This document shows positions 49,920 to 61,088 of a DNA stretch of 64,000 nucleotides, piece after piece. Below the pieces are notes generated by a model, which searched no databases, was not told the origin of the DNA, and was given only the letters and a program-made list of their open reading frames with translations. Position 1 is the first letter of the stretch. Each line of letters starts with the position of its first letter. Both the position numbers and the translations under genes were made by a program. Location of the stretch: positions 8,189,001 to 8,253,000 of the forward strand of contig CM034126.1 in assembly GCA_019914995.1 (NCBI GenBank), given 5' to 3'. The DNA is from Acanthochlamys bracteata (lineage: Eukaryota; Streptophyta; Magnoliopsida; Pandanales; Velloziaceae).

Positions 49920-51960
49920 CAAGGGGCGGGGGTTGGTGGTGTGAATTGAGTTATAGTAAAATAAAACCGAAACAGTCCACTGTTCTGAAAATAATTACTG
50001 ATCAGTTAGCTGTCAGTCGATCGGAACGTTACTAACAAGTGGTTGAACGTTAATTGTATTCTGCACCTAAATGTTAACACAATATAATTCAAACAAACTA
50101 TTCAAAATTGCTTAGAAACGCAAACCAGTCGTATAGAGAATTTTTATGTGATTTGGCACTTGGATACCTATGTTCATATCACCTGACACCACAAGTAAAA
50201 TCTACTAACGTTAAACCAACATACAATCAACCGAAACTTTGTGTTTCACAAAACACCTTTGTCTCAAGCGAATCTTCTAGCAAGGACAACTCCAACAAGC
50301 CTTCTAAACTTGGTAAAGTCCCTTTAGTTACAACAGTACACGCCTTCGCAAAAGCCTACAAAACCGCTAACCTAACCTAGGCTAACAAACCAAGAACTCA
50401 TAAGTTTTCCAACCTCTCAAGGTTAAAAGTGTTTCTTAAGGTTAAGCTCAAGAGATCTCCCTAACAATAATTTCTAACCTCACGTCAAGAAAGCTCAAGG
50501 GATCTAACAAAAGAAAACAAAGAGAATTAGACTCAAAAAATGGCTCTTGGTAAAGATGATCTTTTTATCAGGTTACAAGATGCTGGCTCGATGTGTGCTC
50601 TGTAAAAATATATTCGTTGTTTTTCTTACTGTCCTCAATGCTGCAGCTATATAGAGATGTCTTCTCCTCTAGTCAAGATCACATGGCTGGAAAAGATGTA
50701 TGGCCAAGATCAAAGCAAAACGACTAACAGATGTGATCTCCCGATTGTTACTTCTCATCTGAAAATTTCTTCGATTTATTCCTTGCTTGGCCATTGCTAG
50801 CTGATGTGGATCTCATCTATTATGCCTCAGGAACACGTCTTCAAAATCTCAGGTGAATTGGATGTAATATTATGCCTAATAAACAATCTAACGAGGCAAG
50901 TGCTTCCTTGAGTTTTTGCTAACATGTAATCTGAATTTTGTAGCAGATTGCTTCTAGAAACTGATATGATTTCTTTCCATAAAATTAATCTTGATGAGTC
51001 CTCCAATCTACATATAAAGATCATATTAAAATTTAAATAGATGGCCAAGATATGAGTGTTTGAAGTAGATCCGGTAGAGTTGTATGCGTACTGAATTCTC
51101 TCCATCTTTTTAACTATTCTTGATATCTTCCAATATCCTCTCCATAAAATCTGAAAATACATATTCTGAATATATCATTGATTGATCTAACCTCTTTTGG
51201 ATTCAGCTGCAACTAATTTGCACGAGTAGAAGTCGAACACAGCTCAGGCACACTCATAGTTAGCATGCTTCTGTCCAGTTTGAAATATATTATGTTCAGT
51301 CATTTTGAGAATTTTTTAAAACTTCGTTAGTGAATGATATTTGCTCAAACTTGGACTATAGATAGATCCATGAGTTATCTTCCAGTAGCAAAAATTGGAT
51401 CTCCAAAATATGGCTCGTACTAAGAGATATTGTATTTGCACGTTGTGCTCCAGATCGGGTTCACTCGGGCGTATCTAGAAATGACATCTGCAAAATAGTA
51501 AGCTTCTCCGTTTTTTGTAGGATTTGTTTCTTCAATGAATGAGCTAAATTTTGAACTGTAGATACTTCAAGATATCTACTGTCAAGTTGAGAGATATAAC
51601 GTTTGCCGTTTGATGTATCAAGTTGCTATTTAATTGATCCAATAACGTTGGGCAGTGTGAACAACGAACTTCACAGAATTTTTCTGTCTTTGATACCTGA
51701 TAAATTTCGTCCTCTTAGTCTCCGTTTACTTTGTTAGGCCATCTTTTAGATGCTATTAAGAGATCTACGTTTGGTGCAGTGAATAGAAAGATATACACGT
51801 CTGAAGTTGGCATGTTAGCAAAATCTCACCACTTAGCCAATTTTTGCATTATGTTCTGTCAAACTCCATATGCTATTCAAATCTAATGTGGACATTTACA
51901 TAACTTAGTAATGATTTTCAATTATGTGTTATCATCAAAATACTTAGGATTTCTATCAAT
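49920..51960 (-). repeat. Ty1/copia-type LTR relic, inverted copy
   Basis: Read on the minus strand this block parallels 32690-34839 from TTTTGATGATAACACAT (near 51950) through GAAGACGTGTTCCTGAGGC (near 50835) and GGGAGATCACATCTGTTAG to the end near 49920. It extends a little beyond the first copy, into a CAATTCACACCACCAACCCC stretch typical of the 3' part of copia LTRs. It has only one copy of the part that is tandem at 33858-35800. It is old and diverged, and no internal region adjoins it. Confidence 0.55.
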
Positions 51961-53210
51961 AGTGTGTTGAGATTTAGAGGAAATAGAGTAAAAGAGTAAA
52001 AGTGTTAATTAGTCTCATCTACTTTTGTTTGGCAACTCTTCAATAAGAGTAATGAGAGTACAGATTTTTATCATTATTATTATATGAATAGTAATCAGTT
52101 ACAATCTTATAGGGGTGTAACCCAGTAATAAGAGAATATTGCTGCTTATTGAAATGTTAGCTTTCCAATACTATCCTCATTGCTTATTTCACTACTATTT
52201 TTTGTTTCTCTCTGTTTTTCTTTTTCTGCTACTTGCATGTGCTGTACATAGCCTCGTCACCGCCAATCCCAGTAAGTTCTATTTCTTATTATGTGAATGT
52301 CTTAAAAAATAAAAAGAAAAACATCAACACATTTCGAGATCTTGAAATCTTCACTTGATCACCCAAATTTTGATTCTTTTTGCAAAATTTTGTTAATAGA
52401 TTTTGTACTACTTCTGAACGGTGAGACTAATTCAACTTCATCAATTCGTTCTTTGATTCAACTTTCATTTCAATTTCCTTTCTTGGGAGATTTTTTTGTG
52501 GTTCCTATTGTTTATGATTGATTTAGTTGTTGATTGATGTTGTGATGATTTCGAAAGAATGCCACTAATTCATATATGTAGATTGTGATGACTTTTTAAC
52601 TTCCTGAATGGTTAGCTTTCCATCTTCCAATTAATCATCCAATTCCTTTAAACTTTAATCTTGTAATTAATGCCTAAAGTTTCTTAGCCTTTGATCTTTC
52701 TAGTGATGCCTCAACTCCTTAGACCATTGACCTGCTTCCATCTTTCTGCATGATAAATCATATTCTTTAACTATTAACCTTTCATATGAACTTGACTAGA
52801 TGTTACATATTTCAGTGAACTATTTACTAGCATTTAGTAAAGTGGCTTTACATATCTAACAAATCCTACAATTAAAGATATTTTGTAAGCTTCAATCTAA
52901 TAATAACAAGAATTGATATGTAAGTATCAAATTTTGACTAGCACGTATGCTCCGTGACTTCTTTAACCTCATACCGTAGTCTTTCTTCTTCCAAGTGCAT
53001 TGCTCTTTTGAAATGATTTTTTTTATAGCTTTTCTATAACTATGGTCACTTTTGATGTTGCACTTCATAGTGATTCGACACAGAGATCTGGAATAGAAAA
53101 CTTATTAAAGGTTATCGTCTTGGTTAATGTATCTTAGTGTTTTCTTGTATAGAAAATTTGAGTATATTAATGCTCCCACTGAAAATCACCTAGTTACATA
53201 ATCATACTAA
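51961..53210. other. spacer, no gene seen
   Basis: I find no coding frame, RNA gene or paired repeat ends. The stretch at 52140-52480 has the look of a transcript leader, but no exon follows it. Confidence 0.4.
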
Positions 53211-54062
53211 AAGGGGTGGCTTTAGCTTGGTGAGTCGGTTTTGGGTTGACCTATTTAATAACCAGGACAAATTAGTTCAACCCTAACCTAACCCATAAAT
53301 TTATACAAATCAAAATTATCAACCCTAACCCAATTATTAATAACCGAGTCAAATTCGGATTGATCCATTTAATAATTATAATTTTTAATTTTTAATTCTA
53401 CATTTTAAGCTTCGACGAAATTATAAAATCAGTTATAATGAAAGCGTAGTGACGAGATATAGTGAATGCCCGTAAAAAATGTGCATTCTTTAGTATCTTC
53501 ATCGGTGCTTAAAATATTTTTTAAAAAATAATTTAATTTTATATTTTGAAAATATGTGGTGACAACTAAAATTTTATTATTATAAATACATACTACTAAT
53601 TTAGATTAAATTTTGATAAACATAGTTATCTAATAAAATTTTGATAAAAATCTTTATACGAAATCCAAATTCGTCATTGGCAAGAAATATCTACATAGTA
53701 ATACTTTCGATAATGTTATAATTTTTATTTTATACTATTTTACTAAGATATGAAAATAACGATTAATTATAAATACCGTATAATTTAGTAATTTATATAT
53801 TAATACTATCGTTTATTTTTATTGCCAATATTTTAATATATAGAAAGAAAATATCAAATATTGTTCATTCAAAAAATAACAATTCGTATTGGTGGGTCAA
53901 TTTCGGATTAATCTGGATCGACCGACTTAATAATCGGATCAAATTCGCTCAACCCTAACCTAACCCATATATTTATACAGATCAAATTTTCTAACCCTAA
54001 TCCTAATCAAATAGATAGGTTTCAGGTTGCATTTTCGGGTCGATCATATATTGTCACCACTA
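53211..54062. mobile_element. hAT non-autonomous element, older copy
   Basis: This is a diverged relative of the element at 27793-28647. It has the same length class (852 against 855 bp), a similar AAGGGGTGGC left end and reverse-complement TAGTGGTGACAA right end, and the same subterminal motifs, such as TTTAATAACCAGGACAAATT and CAACCCTAACCTAACCCAT. The flanking octamers (CATACTAA and CATATATT) agree at only four positions, so the target duplication has decayed. It is non-coding. Confidence 0.65.
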
Positions 54063-54399
54063 CATATATTACTTTGTCTTGTGATGAAGTGCTGAATTCA
54101 TTACACAATGCAAAGCATTTTAGTTGTCACAAAACAAAGACAAAATCTTTACTTTTGCCAAAACTTTCCAGCAACCTCTTCATCCAGGCATCTTCTTTGG
54201 ACGACACAGTTGCTGCCATATAATCAACTTTTATTAGGCAAAACTATAGACAATAACTTATTGTACCAATTGACAGCACCATTTATAATAAACACATTAT
54301 TAGAAGTAGATTTTTTCTATTGAAATCACATGTAAAGTCTACACCAACAAATTTTTTGACAACCAATTCCGATCCTCTATAACACAATACAGTGTTTAA

Positions 54400-57250
54400 G
54401 ATTCTTTTCACATTCCGAAAGATCTATTTAGCTATATTTTAATGCTCAATGTTAGAACATGTTATGACAAACTAATGCATATAGTACATGAAGCATCCTT
54501 ATCCTCTCTTGTTTCTGGTTAAAGAATAATAAAGATGATCGTTTGAAACCAATAGAGAGTGGGGTAGAGGTTGTTCACTATCATACATGTCAAACTGTTC
54601 CAACATTTTACTTAAATAGTTAGACTAAGACGAATAACTCTATTCTCTCCATCTCTCCATATCTGCATTTTCAAATTTCTATATTAGCTATTTGAGTCTT
54701 TAATCATTGGATGCACGATATGGTTAGATCTTCCATAATTATATCAAAAACATATAGTAGCAAAATCGCACATATCTCTCAAATTTCTTAATGTAAGCAC
54801 AAGAATTTAAGATAACTTTACTATACCCAAGGTTTCGACTCAAGATTGAAATCTTTTATACCAACACCGCGATGCTTGCTTAAACTTATAAAGAGATTTA
54901 GAATCATATCCTTCTTTTCATTACTATAAATCCTTTTGACTGGATCATATATATTTTATCTTCAAACTCACCGTACTGTACTTTTTCTTCATATCTCATA
55001 TCGAGTTATACAAGATAGAAATCTGATGATGTAGATAACACCAAGACCACACGATTAGTTATGAAAATTACCTCTAATGTGAAGATCTCATTAAAGTTGA
55101 TTTCTTCCTTCTAAACATAGCTTTTCACCACCATTCGAGCACGATACAATTATACTTGACTATTACTATTTCGCTTAATTATGTAAATCTATTTGTTCAT
55201 AATAGCTTTATGACCTTAAGGTAGAGGGACCAGCTCTTATTTTCTATTCTTATTAAGGGTATCAAGCTCCTCTTACATAACTTGCACCCACAAATATGTA
55301 TCTAGACTGTATAGCGCTTTCTTAAGAGAAGATAACCTCTTTTCTTTACGAAAAGCAACTTGTAGAATGAGATGAGTTAATAAAATAGTTCTACCGCTAA
55401 GGTGCTTTTCTTTGATGAGTTGAACATATAAAGGACGTATTAGAAACTCTATCTTTTTTATATATTCATCCGCTAGTATACACTCCATATTAGGACTGTC
55501 TTCCCTATCTTTCTCCTCACGTACCGATTGGATGACCACTAGGACCGATGCTTCTTTCTCTATTACATCATCGCCTTCGGTTTACTCTTTATAATCAGTT
55601 CTCTGCCAAGATGACATCAACTTTGGAAATAATCTTATAGGCAGTGAAATTATATATGCAATACTTCAACATATTTTCAGGATACCATAAGTATTTTCTA
55701 TGTTTGAGCATGTTGCTGTAATCAAGTTTATCGGGCTTTGAAAACCTTGAGCACCTTAAAGACCTTCAACTTCTTTGGATTGTGTACACCTAGCTTCTCT
55801 TGAAACGTCATTAATAAATGGTATAAAATATTTATAACTAACAAGAGATAGTTATGATCACTCCACATGTCAGAAAGAACCAAGTCGAGTTTGTTTTTTA
55901 TCCTAAAAGCCGATCTCCCAAACATCTCGCAGCTTACAAGTGACACACACCTTACAGCTTCTGCATTGAGGATTTCAAAATATGTTTCGAGATGTGCCCC
56001 AATTTTAGATGTCGGTGCCACCCCGTACATCTTATATAGATTTGAATCAATCTTTTTAACCTCTAAGATCTTTTGTCCATCTTTCACGACATGTACGATC
56101 GCGCCTCCAATTGTAGCTTTGTAACCCGGGGTATGCAATTGTCTAAAATATATAAATTTTTCGTAAAATCAAGTACATGATGTACCTTACTAATGATGTA
56201 TTTTCTTCCATCATCCGTCTTACACTTAATGCAACTGACACCAACAACTTTAAGAATATGGTCAATTTCTATCCGTACGACACTTCTAAAATGGCCTTCA
56301 TAGTGATGAAAACAGTTCCTCCTAAAAGTTATGTACCAAGATGCTATTGAATCTCAAATTCAGACATCCGAGAGTTTGAACTTTTCACTGGCAACAACCA
56401 TTGCTTTCTCGCTAGAGTCTCATTAACATCACAGTTGCACGCTACACAAGTAAGAAACTTCAAAAAATCCGTACCTCCAATCCTACTTGCCATGTTCTTA
56501 ATTGCTGCCTTTTAATGCTTGTAGGCATAGCACTTCATGCACCACTTGTCCTTTTTCTTCTTCCGAGCCAATCTTTTTGAAATTGATTTTTTGTTTCTTA
56601 CTAGCTATTTGTGTCATCAGGCCCATCACTAAGGCTGCAACTTTGTATTCACCAGGTACAACCTCTTTGTGCTTACAATTACCTTTTTCCTTAAGAATAG
56701 CTTTTGCTGTCTCTTATTAAAAAGCGAATATAGCTCATTTCGATTGGTAAGATTAATCGCTACCTGATCATAAGAAGAAAGGCTTTAGAAAAATTAAGGC
56801 ATATACATTGGTCTTTGTTTTCTTCCTCAACGATGTCAATTAGAGAACAAAGTTTCTAAAAAGCCAAAGTGCCCTAAAACAGAAGCTGAATCCAATATAC
56901 GCAAAGAATACATCTTTCTCGTTAAAACAGTAGTTTGTAGCGATGACTTTTTGGCACAATTCTTTACTAACTTTTTCCAAATTCTTATTTTTTCGCATAC
57001 ACTCAGTACAAAATTATCACGTAAAGTGAGATTAATTTACGAAAATATTTTGCTCGATTTTTCGCCACTTTTTTTCTAGAAGATTACTCTACTGATGTTC
57101 TAATACTCCCAAATAGTTTCTCCATTTATGGGAATTGCTAATAACTTTGGACTCCACTATATGTGTAATTGCTTCTGTTGTACTTCTCAATCTTGTACTT
57201 GCTCATCATTGCAATAAAACTGTCTCTGATACTAGTAATTAAAAAAATGT
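54400..57250 (-). mobile_element. Ty1/copia gag-pol fossil
   Basis: Minus-strand translations show, in copia order, a zinc-knuckle-like gag end near 56500, the GAG-pre-integrase region (about 56130-55990, with IGGAIVHVVKDGQ and LEVKKIDSNLYKMYG), an integrase start (about 55900-55800, NKLDLVLSDMW), and reverse transcriptase pieces near 55140-54850 (segments like INFNEIFTLEV, YLVQLDM and KQASRCWYKRF). The polyprotein is broken many times and most of the integrase core is missing. No LTR pair was recognised. The hAT copy at 53211-54062 lies just downstream. Confidence 0.7.
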
Positions 57251-57459
57251 CGAGTGTATTCACTTATTGATAAACATTCAATGATCACGGGAAACCAACT
57301 TGCCTCCAATAAATTAACTAAACTAGTAATTACAACTCTTATGTTACACTTTAAATGCAAACTCTCAATGAAATGCTCTCTTATGTTGCAGTTGTTATTA
57401 TAGTTGTTGATTGATATTGTGGTGATTCAACACTAATATATATATATATATATGAAAGG

Positions 57460-57840
57460 AATATGGGCACTTCCTCCCGTGTAGACACTCCCTCATTCTT
57501 GGGACACTCTCTTAAATGGATGGCTCAGATTGATTCTCTATTTAATCATAATCGTTCGTTTCTTCTACTTTACGTTATCACATTTTTTTTCTCTTACGGA
57601 TTTTGCTGCGATGGCTCTCGCGAACCGGGCGGATCTCGTTTAGATCTCGTCCGGTCTTCGGCTCCGATGGCGCTGTGCGGTTCCTCTCCTTCGATCTTTG
57701 TCTCCGATCTCTTCCTCTGGCCCGTTTTTGTCTCTGGCACCGTGAAACAAAAGTTCTCTCTCCATTCGAGCGGATCTCGCCTAGATCCGCTCGAATGGCC
57801 TTCTTAGTCTGGGAAAGGGAGAAATGGAGGAATTAGGCAT
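57460..57840 (+). other. GC-rich island with two related hairpins
   Basis: A GC-rich segment stands out from AT-rich surroundings. It contains a perfect 16-bp inverted repeat with a 5-base loop (arms 57762-57777 and 57783-57798, loop CGCCT). A second hairpin with one mismatch and one gap has arms 57625-57636 and 57642-57654 and loop CGTTT. Both share the core GGATCTCGYYTAGATC. Open frames here (57463-57807 and 57603-57836) do not resemble known proteins. I cannot say whether this is a transposon end, a regulatory island or a gene remnant. Confidence 0.5.
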
Positions 57841-57964
57841 GATCAGTTATTTCGTTGGTTTTTAAAGCTCAAGGACTTCATACGTTTTGGCAGGTTTTCT
57901 TGTTTTGTGGTTTGGATTCAGGTGGTGGGTCTCACAATTATCCTATATTGGTCGCTTTCATTTA

Positions 57965-58408
57965 TTTACTAACTTTTTTTTAGACAATATCGAATTGAAC
58001 CACCATTTTTCCATAGAGTCTTCCCGCCCCATATATAATAAATGAATAGTCATTCGATTCATAATTTTTTATTATCTATCAGAATTAATCCTATGCTATG
58101 TATCTAGTCATTAGCATTGTTAACTAACAATGAATGAGTATTGAAAGAAATGGATTTCTTTGTAATTTGTGGTATTCAATATATTATGATAAAATCTTCT
58201 CTCAATTAGAAATATAAAGAAAAGCTTTTTCTCATATCATGTGTAAGTTTTCATTGAAAAGAGAAATATTTCCTTCTTCCTATAAATGAGGAATTGAATT
58301 AATTCTCGCTCGTATCGTAGAATTAAATAATAAGTTTCTATTGCAACATGGAAGGGAAAAGAAAATATACAAGATAGGTAGAAAAGTCCTATTCTAAGGG
58401 ATACCTTT
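57965..58408 (-). other. accD: plastid DNA insertion: rbcL-accD spacer and start of accD
   Basis: On the minus strand the ATG at 58014 opens MEKWWFNSILSK, the highly characteristic N-terminus of plastid accD (acetyl-CoA carboxylase beta subunit), preceded by GGGGCGGGAAGACTCT. Further upstream lie ATCGAATGACTATTCATTTA and several hundred AT-rich bases that look like the plastid rbcL-accD spacer. The accD similarity stops after about 12-15 codons, where ordinary nuclear DNA begins. At the other end, a run of about 19 T residues (from about 58409) marks the junction. The piece cannot encode a functional enzyme subunit. It is a nuclear plastid-DNA insertion of about 440 bp, and its good preservation suggests it is not very old. 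Confidence 0.75.
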
Positions 58409-58676
58409 TTTTTTTTTTTTTTGTGCGGCTGCCAGTGCTGCTGTTTGTTGCACTTGTTGTTTAGATTTGAGGCTTGATGTTGTGGTGATGGAGACTTCAC
58501 ATTCAAATTGCTATGCGCTGTCCGAGCTTGTCCTCGCCTTTCCATTTTCGAAAGTTTTCAATGAAAAGGTTCTGTTAATTCATATGAGTGGTTTTGGTGT
58601 ATAATCTTTATAGTTTTTATGCTTCTGGCATTTTCTTTTTAAACTTCACTTCTACATAAGTAGTAGTTATTTTTCC

Positions 58677-58711
<35 letters not shown>

Positions 58712-59522
58712 TTGTTTTCTCTTTTCTTTTTTTTTTTTTTTTTTTTTTGAAGGAGTTGGGAGAATACCACAGTATTGTTATATATGCTAGAGTCATATCT
58801 GCTACTATAGCTACTTTAAGAATAGATAAGTGTAGCTTCACTTGAGATCATCGGTGTTCCATCATCATGCCATGGTACAACTGCTTTGGAGAGGGCTTGG
58901 AGACCCTATTCATGAGATCAATCAGTTTTGGCGGTAGTATTACATCAAGTCTCCGGTCATTTAGTTTCAACGGATGAGATTCTGTGCCAACTATTTTTAA
59001 AGCATTTGGTTCGGGCAAACTGATAACAAAAGGTTCTTTAAGCTTCAAAGGGAGAGAAATAGAGGCTTTTCATAAGAATACAAAAATCTCAAGACACCGG
59101 ATCTGCTATATCTAGGTGGTCAAGGGCAAGAACTAAGGCCCCTAAGGTATCTTAGTAAGTCAAATATGTTCAGTCATAAATGTAGAATATCACACAAGTT
59201 TTGGCGTGCATGCTTTGCTTTCTTAGCTAAGGGTCTGAGTTACAAACTTGACTACCAAAAATGTGTGTTAAAAGCTTAGCTTTCTCAGCTTAAGGATGAT
59301 CTAGAGCAAGATACTTCTAGAAGGTTCAATCTTAGGCTAGAAATCCAAACCTCAAGTGATCTCATAAAAATTGTTTGGGGACACAACTTAGGCATAGAGA
59401 TTCAATCTTTGGCATTGATGGAAATGTTTAGAATTTTCTCCAAGTGCTATACCAAAGCAAGTCTAAAGGCTTGTTTTGATTGTGCCGGTTGGTAAAGGTT
59501 TATCTAAAGTTCAGAAGTTTGC
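58409..59522. other. low-complexity spacer with an unassigned ORF
   Basis: Runs of T (58409-58427 and about 58727-58748) and TA dinucleotides (58681-58701) dominate the left half. On the minus strand, 59048-58848 encodes MKLKEPFVISLPEPNALKIV and 46 further residues. The frame stays open for some residues upstream of the Met and has protein-like composition, but I do not recognise it and see no splice partners. The remainder (59050-59520) is non-coding as far as I can see. Confidence 0.35.
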
Positions 59523-61060
59523 TGTCAAAACCCAAAACTGGACCCTGACCGATATTGGACTAAATCGAATCTAAACAAGGTCCAAACTCGACACAATCCA
59601 GTAAGTCTGACCCAAAACTCGATAAAAATAGATAAGCTACTAATAATCAAAAAGGTTTCGACATAATCTTCTCCAAATACTCAATAAGAAGGACCTGTAC
59701 AAATAATAATAAATATACTTATCATCAAAAATTCAAAATAAAAAAAACGATCAATATGAAACCGTTTACGCACAAAATATCACTAGTGGCTACCGGTAAC
59801 AGTAACACCTATTACAATCCAAAACAATAACTATCACAATACTATATACAATAAAGTACAAAAATACAGAACTAACTACATGCTAAAAGATTTATGGTAT
59901 ACCCTCCGTACATTCTCCTTCCAGCAATACCGGATCTAATCAACACTCGCTAGTCTCTGATCTATTTGGAGGAGGCCAAAGAAGAGAAAGAAGGTGGGCC
60001 CAGTTTCAATAAGGTAAAACAATAAAATGTCCAATTAAAATAGCTAATGCATTAACTAGGTATTATAGTGCTATCTATATGCAATGGATGCAACGATAGA
60101 TAAATTCAGACTCTACTAAGTCCTGAATCGTCCCATACTGATTCGGTTCTTAGCAGAGATATACGATAATATGAAACAATATTATGCAGCACTCTCAAGC
60201 CTTTAAATATATATACATATACATAATGCATTCATGTAAGCAAGTGTATGATAATAATATATAGAATGCATCAGCTGTAACAGCCATACAATGTAGGCGA
60301 TCGAGTGAGATCACATCTTCAACTCAGATTGCGCTACTAAGTGTACCATACAAGTATGCATATATAATACCTTTATATATATAAAAGCCACAAACATGCT
60401 CAGTGCCTAGTATGCCCTATGACTTACCGGCAAGCAATACCATCAGAGCTCAGTGCTCAGTATGTTCTGGGACCCACGGATAATTTTTAATTCACATAAC
60501 CAAGTCACGGGAAAAGTTCGCTGTAAAAGTTCGTCGAATTCCGTGAGCTAGAGTTCCGGCCAAGAGTGTTTAAAATAGTGAAAAAGAGCAGCACTGCTAG
60601 TAGAACCCAAACAAAAAGACAATGAGTTTCAATTTTGTCGCCGGCGGTCGAAATTGACGAAATAACGTTCGGCGGCGAAGTCAAGCGAAATCAAGCGCCG
60701 GAGCTGAAAATAATGCAAATGATTAAGAAAAAAGACTTAGCAAGCTAAAGGAAATATTTCTATCTACTTACCGTCGCCGGATTGCTAGCGAAACAGCCAG
60801 ACAAAAATCCTAGTTTTTCTATCTGCAAGGCGTAGCTCGCCGAAGCTGTAATAGTGATGCCCGGAGGGAGAAGATGATGCACGGAGTAGCCGGAAGAGAT
60901 GGTCGTCGCCGGAGAAGGTTGATTTCGTGCCGGAAAGGAGCTGGGAGGAGAGGGGCTGGCGGGTGTCGGGCAAGCAAAGAGATGAAGAGAGGAAGGAAGA
61001 AAAATAAAAAGAAGGGATATTGCATGTTAGGACTTCTATTTTCAACAATAGCTTTCTTTA
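59523..61060 (-). repeat. Ty3/gypsy-type LTR relic, truncated, inverted relative of 24583-27176
   Basis: On the minus strand the block ends GGGTTTTGACA at 59523 and shares with 24583-27176 the landmarks GCTAAGAACCGAATCAGTAT, TGAAACTGGGCCCA and GATTTAGTCCAATATCGG in the same order. The 5' part is lost: the recognisable LTR stops near 61060, about 30 bp before IQM exon sequence begins. Short open frames within 60785-61199 are LTR sequence, not genes. Confidence 0.55.
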
Positions 61061-61088
61061 GTCCAATAAAAAATATATAGACATTACA

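Noticed and set aside
50827-51162. 111-codon minus-strand ORF
   Set aside because: The same stretch occurs in the LTR relic at 32690-34839, with different open lengths. It is repeat DNA, not a gene.
57463-57836. two plus-strand ORFs of 114 and 77 codons in the GC-rich island
   Set aside because: They overlap in different frames and include the hairpin sequences, and neither resembles a protein family.
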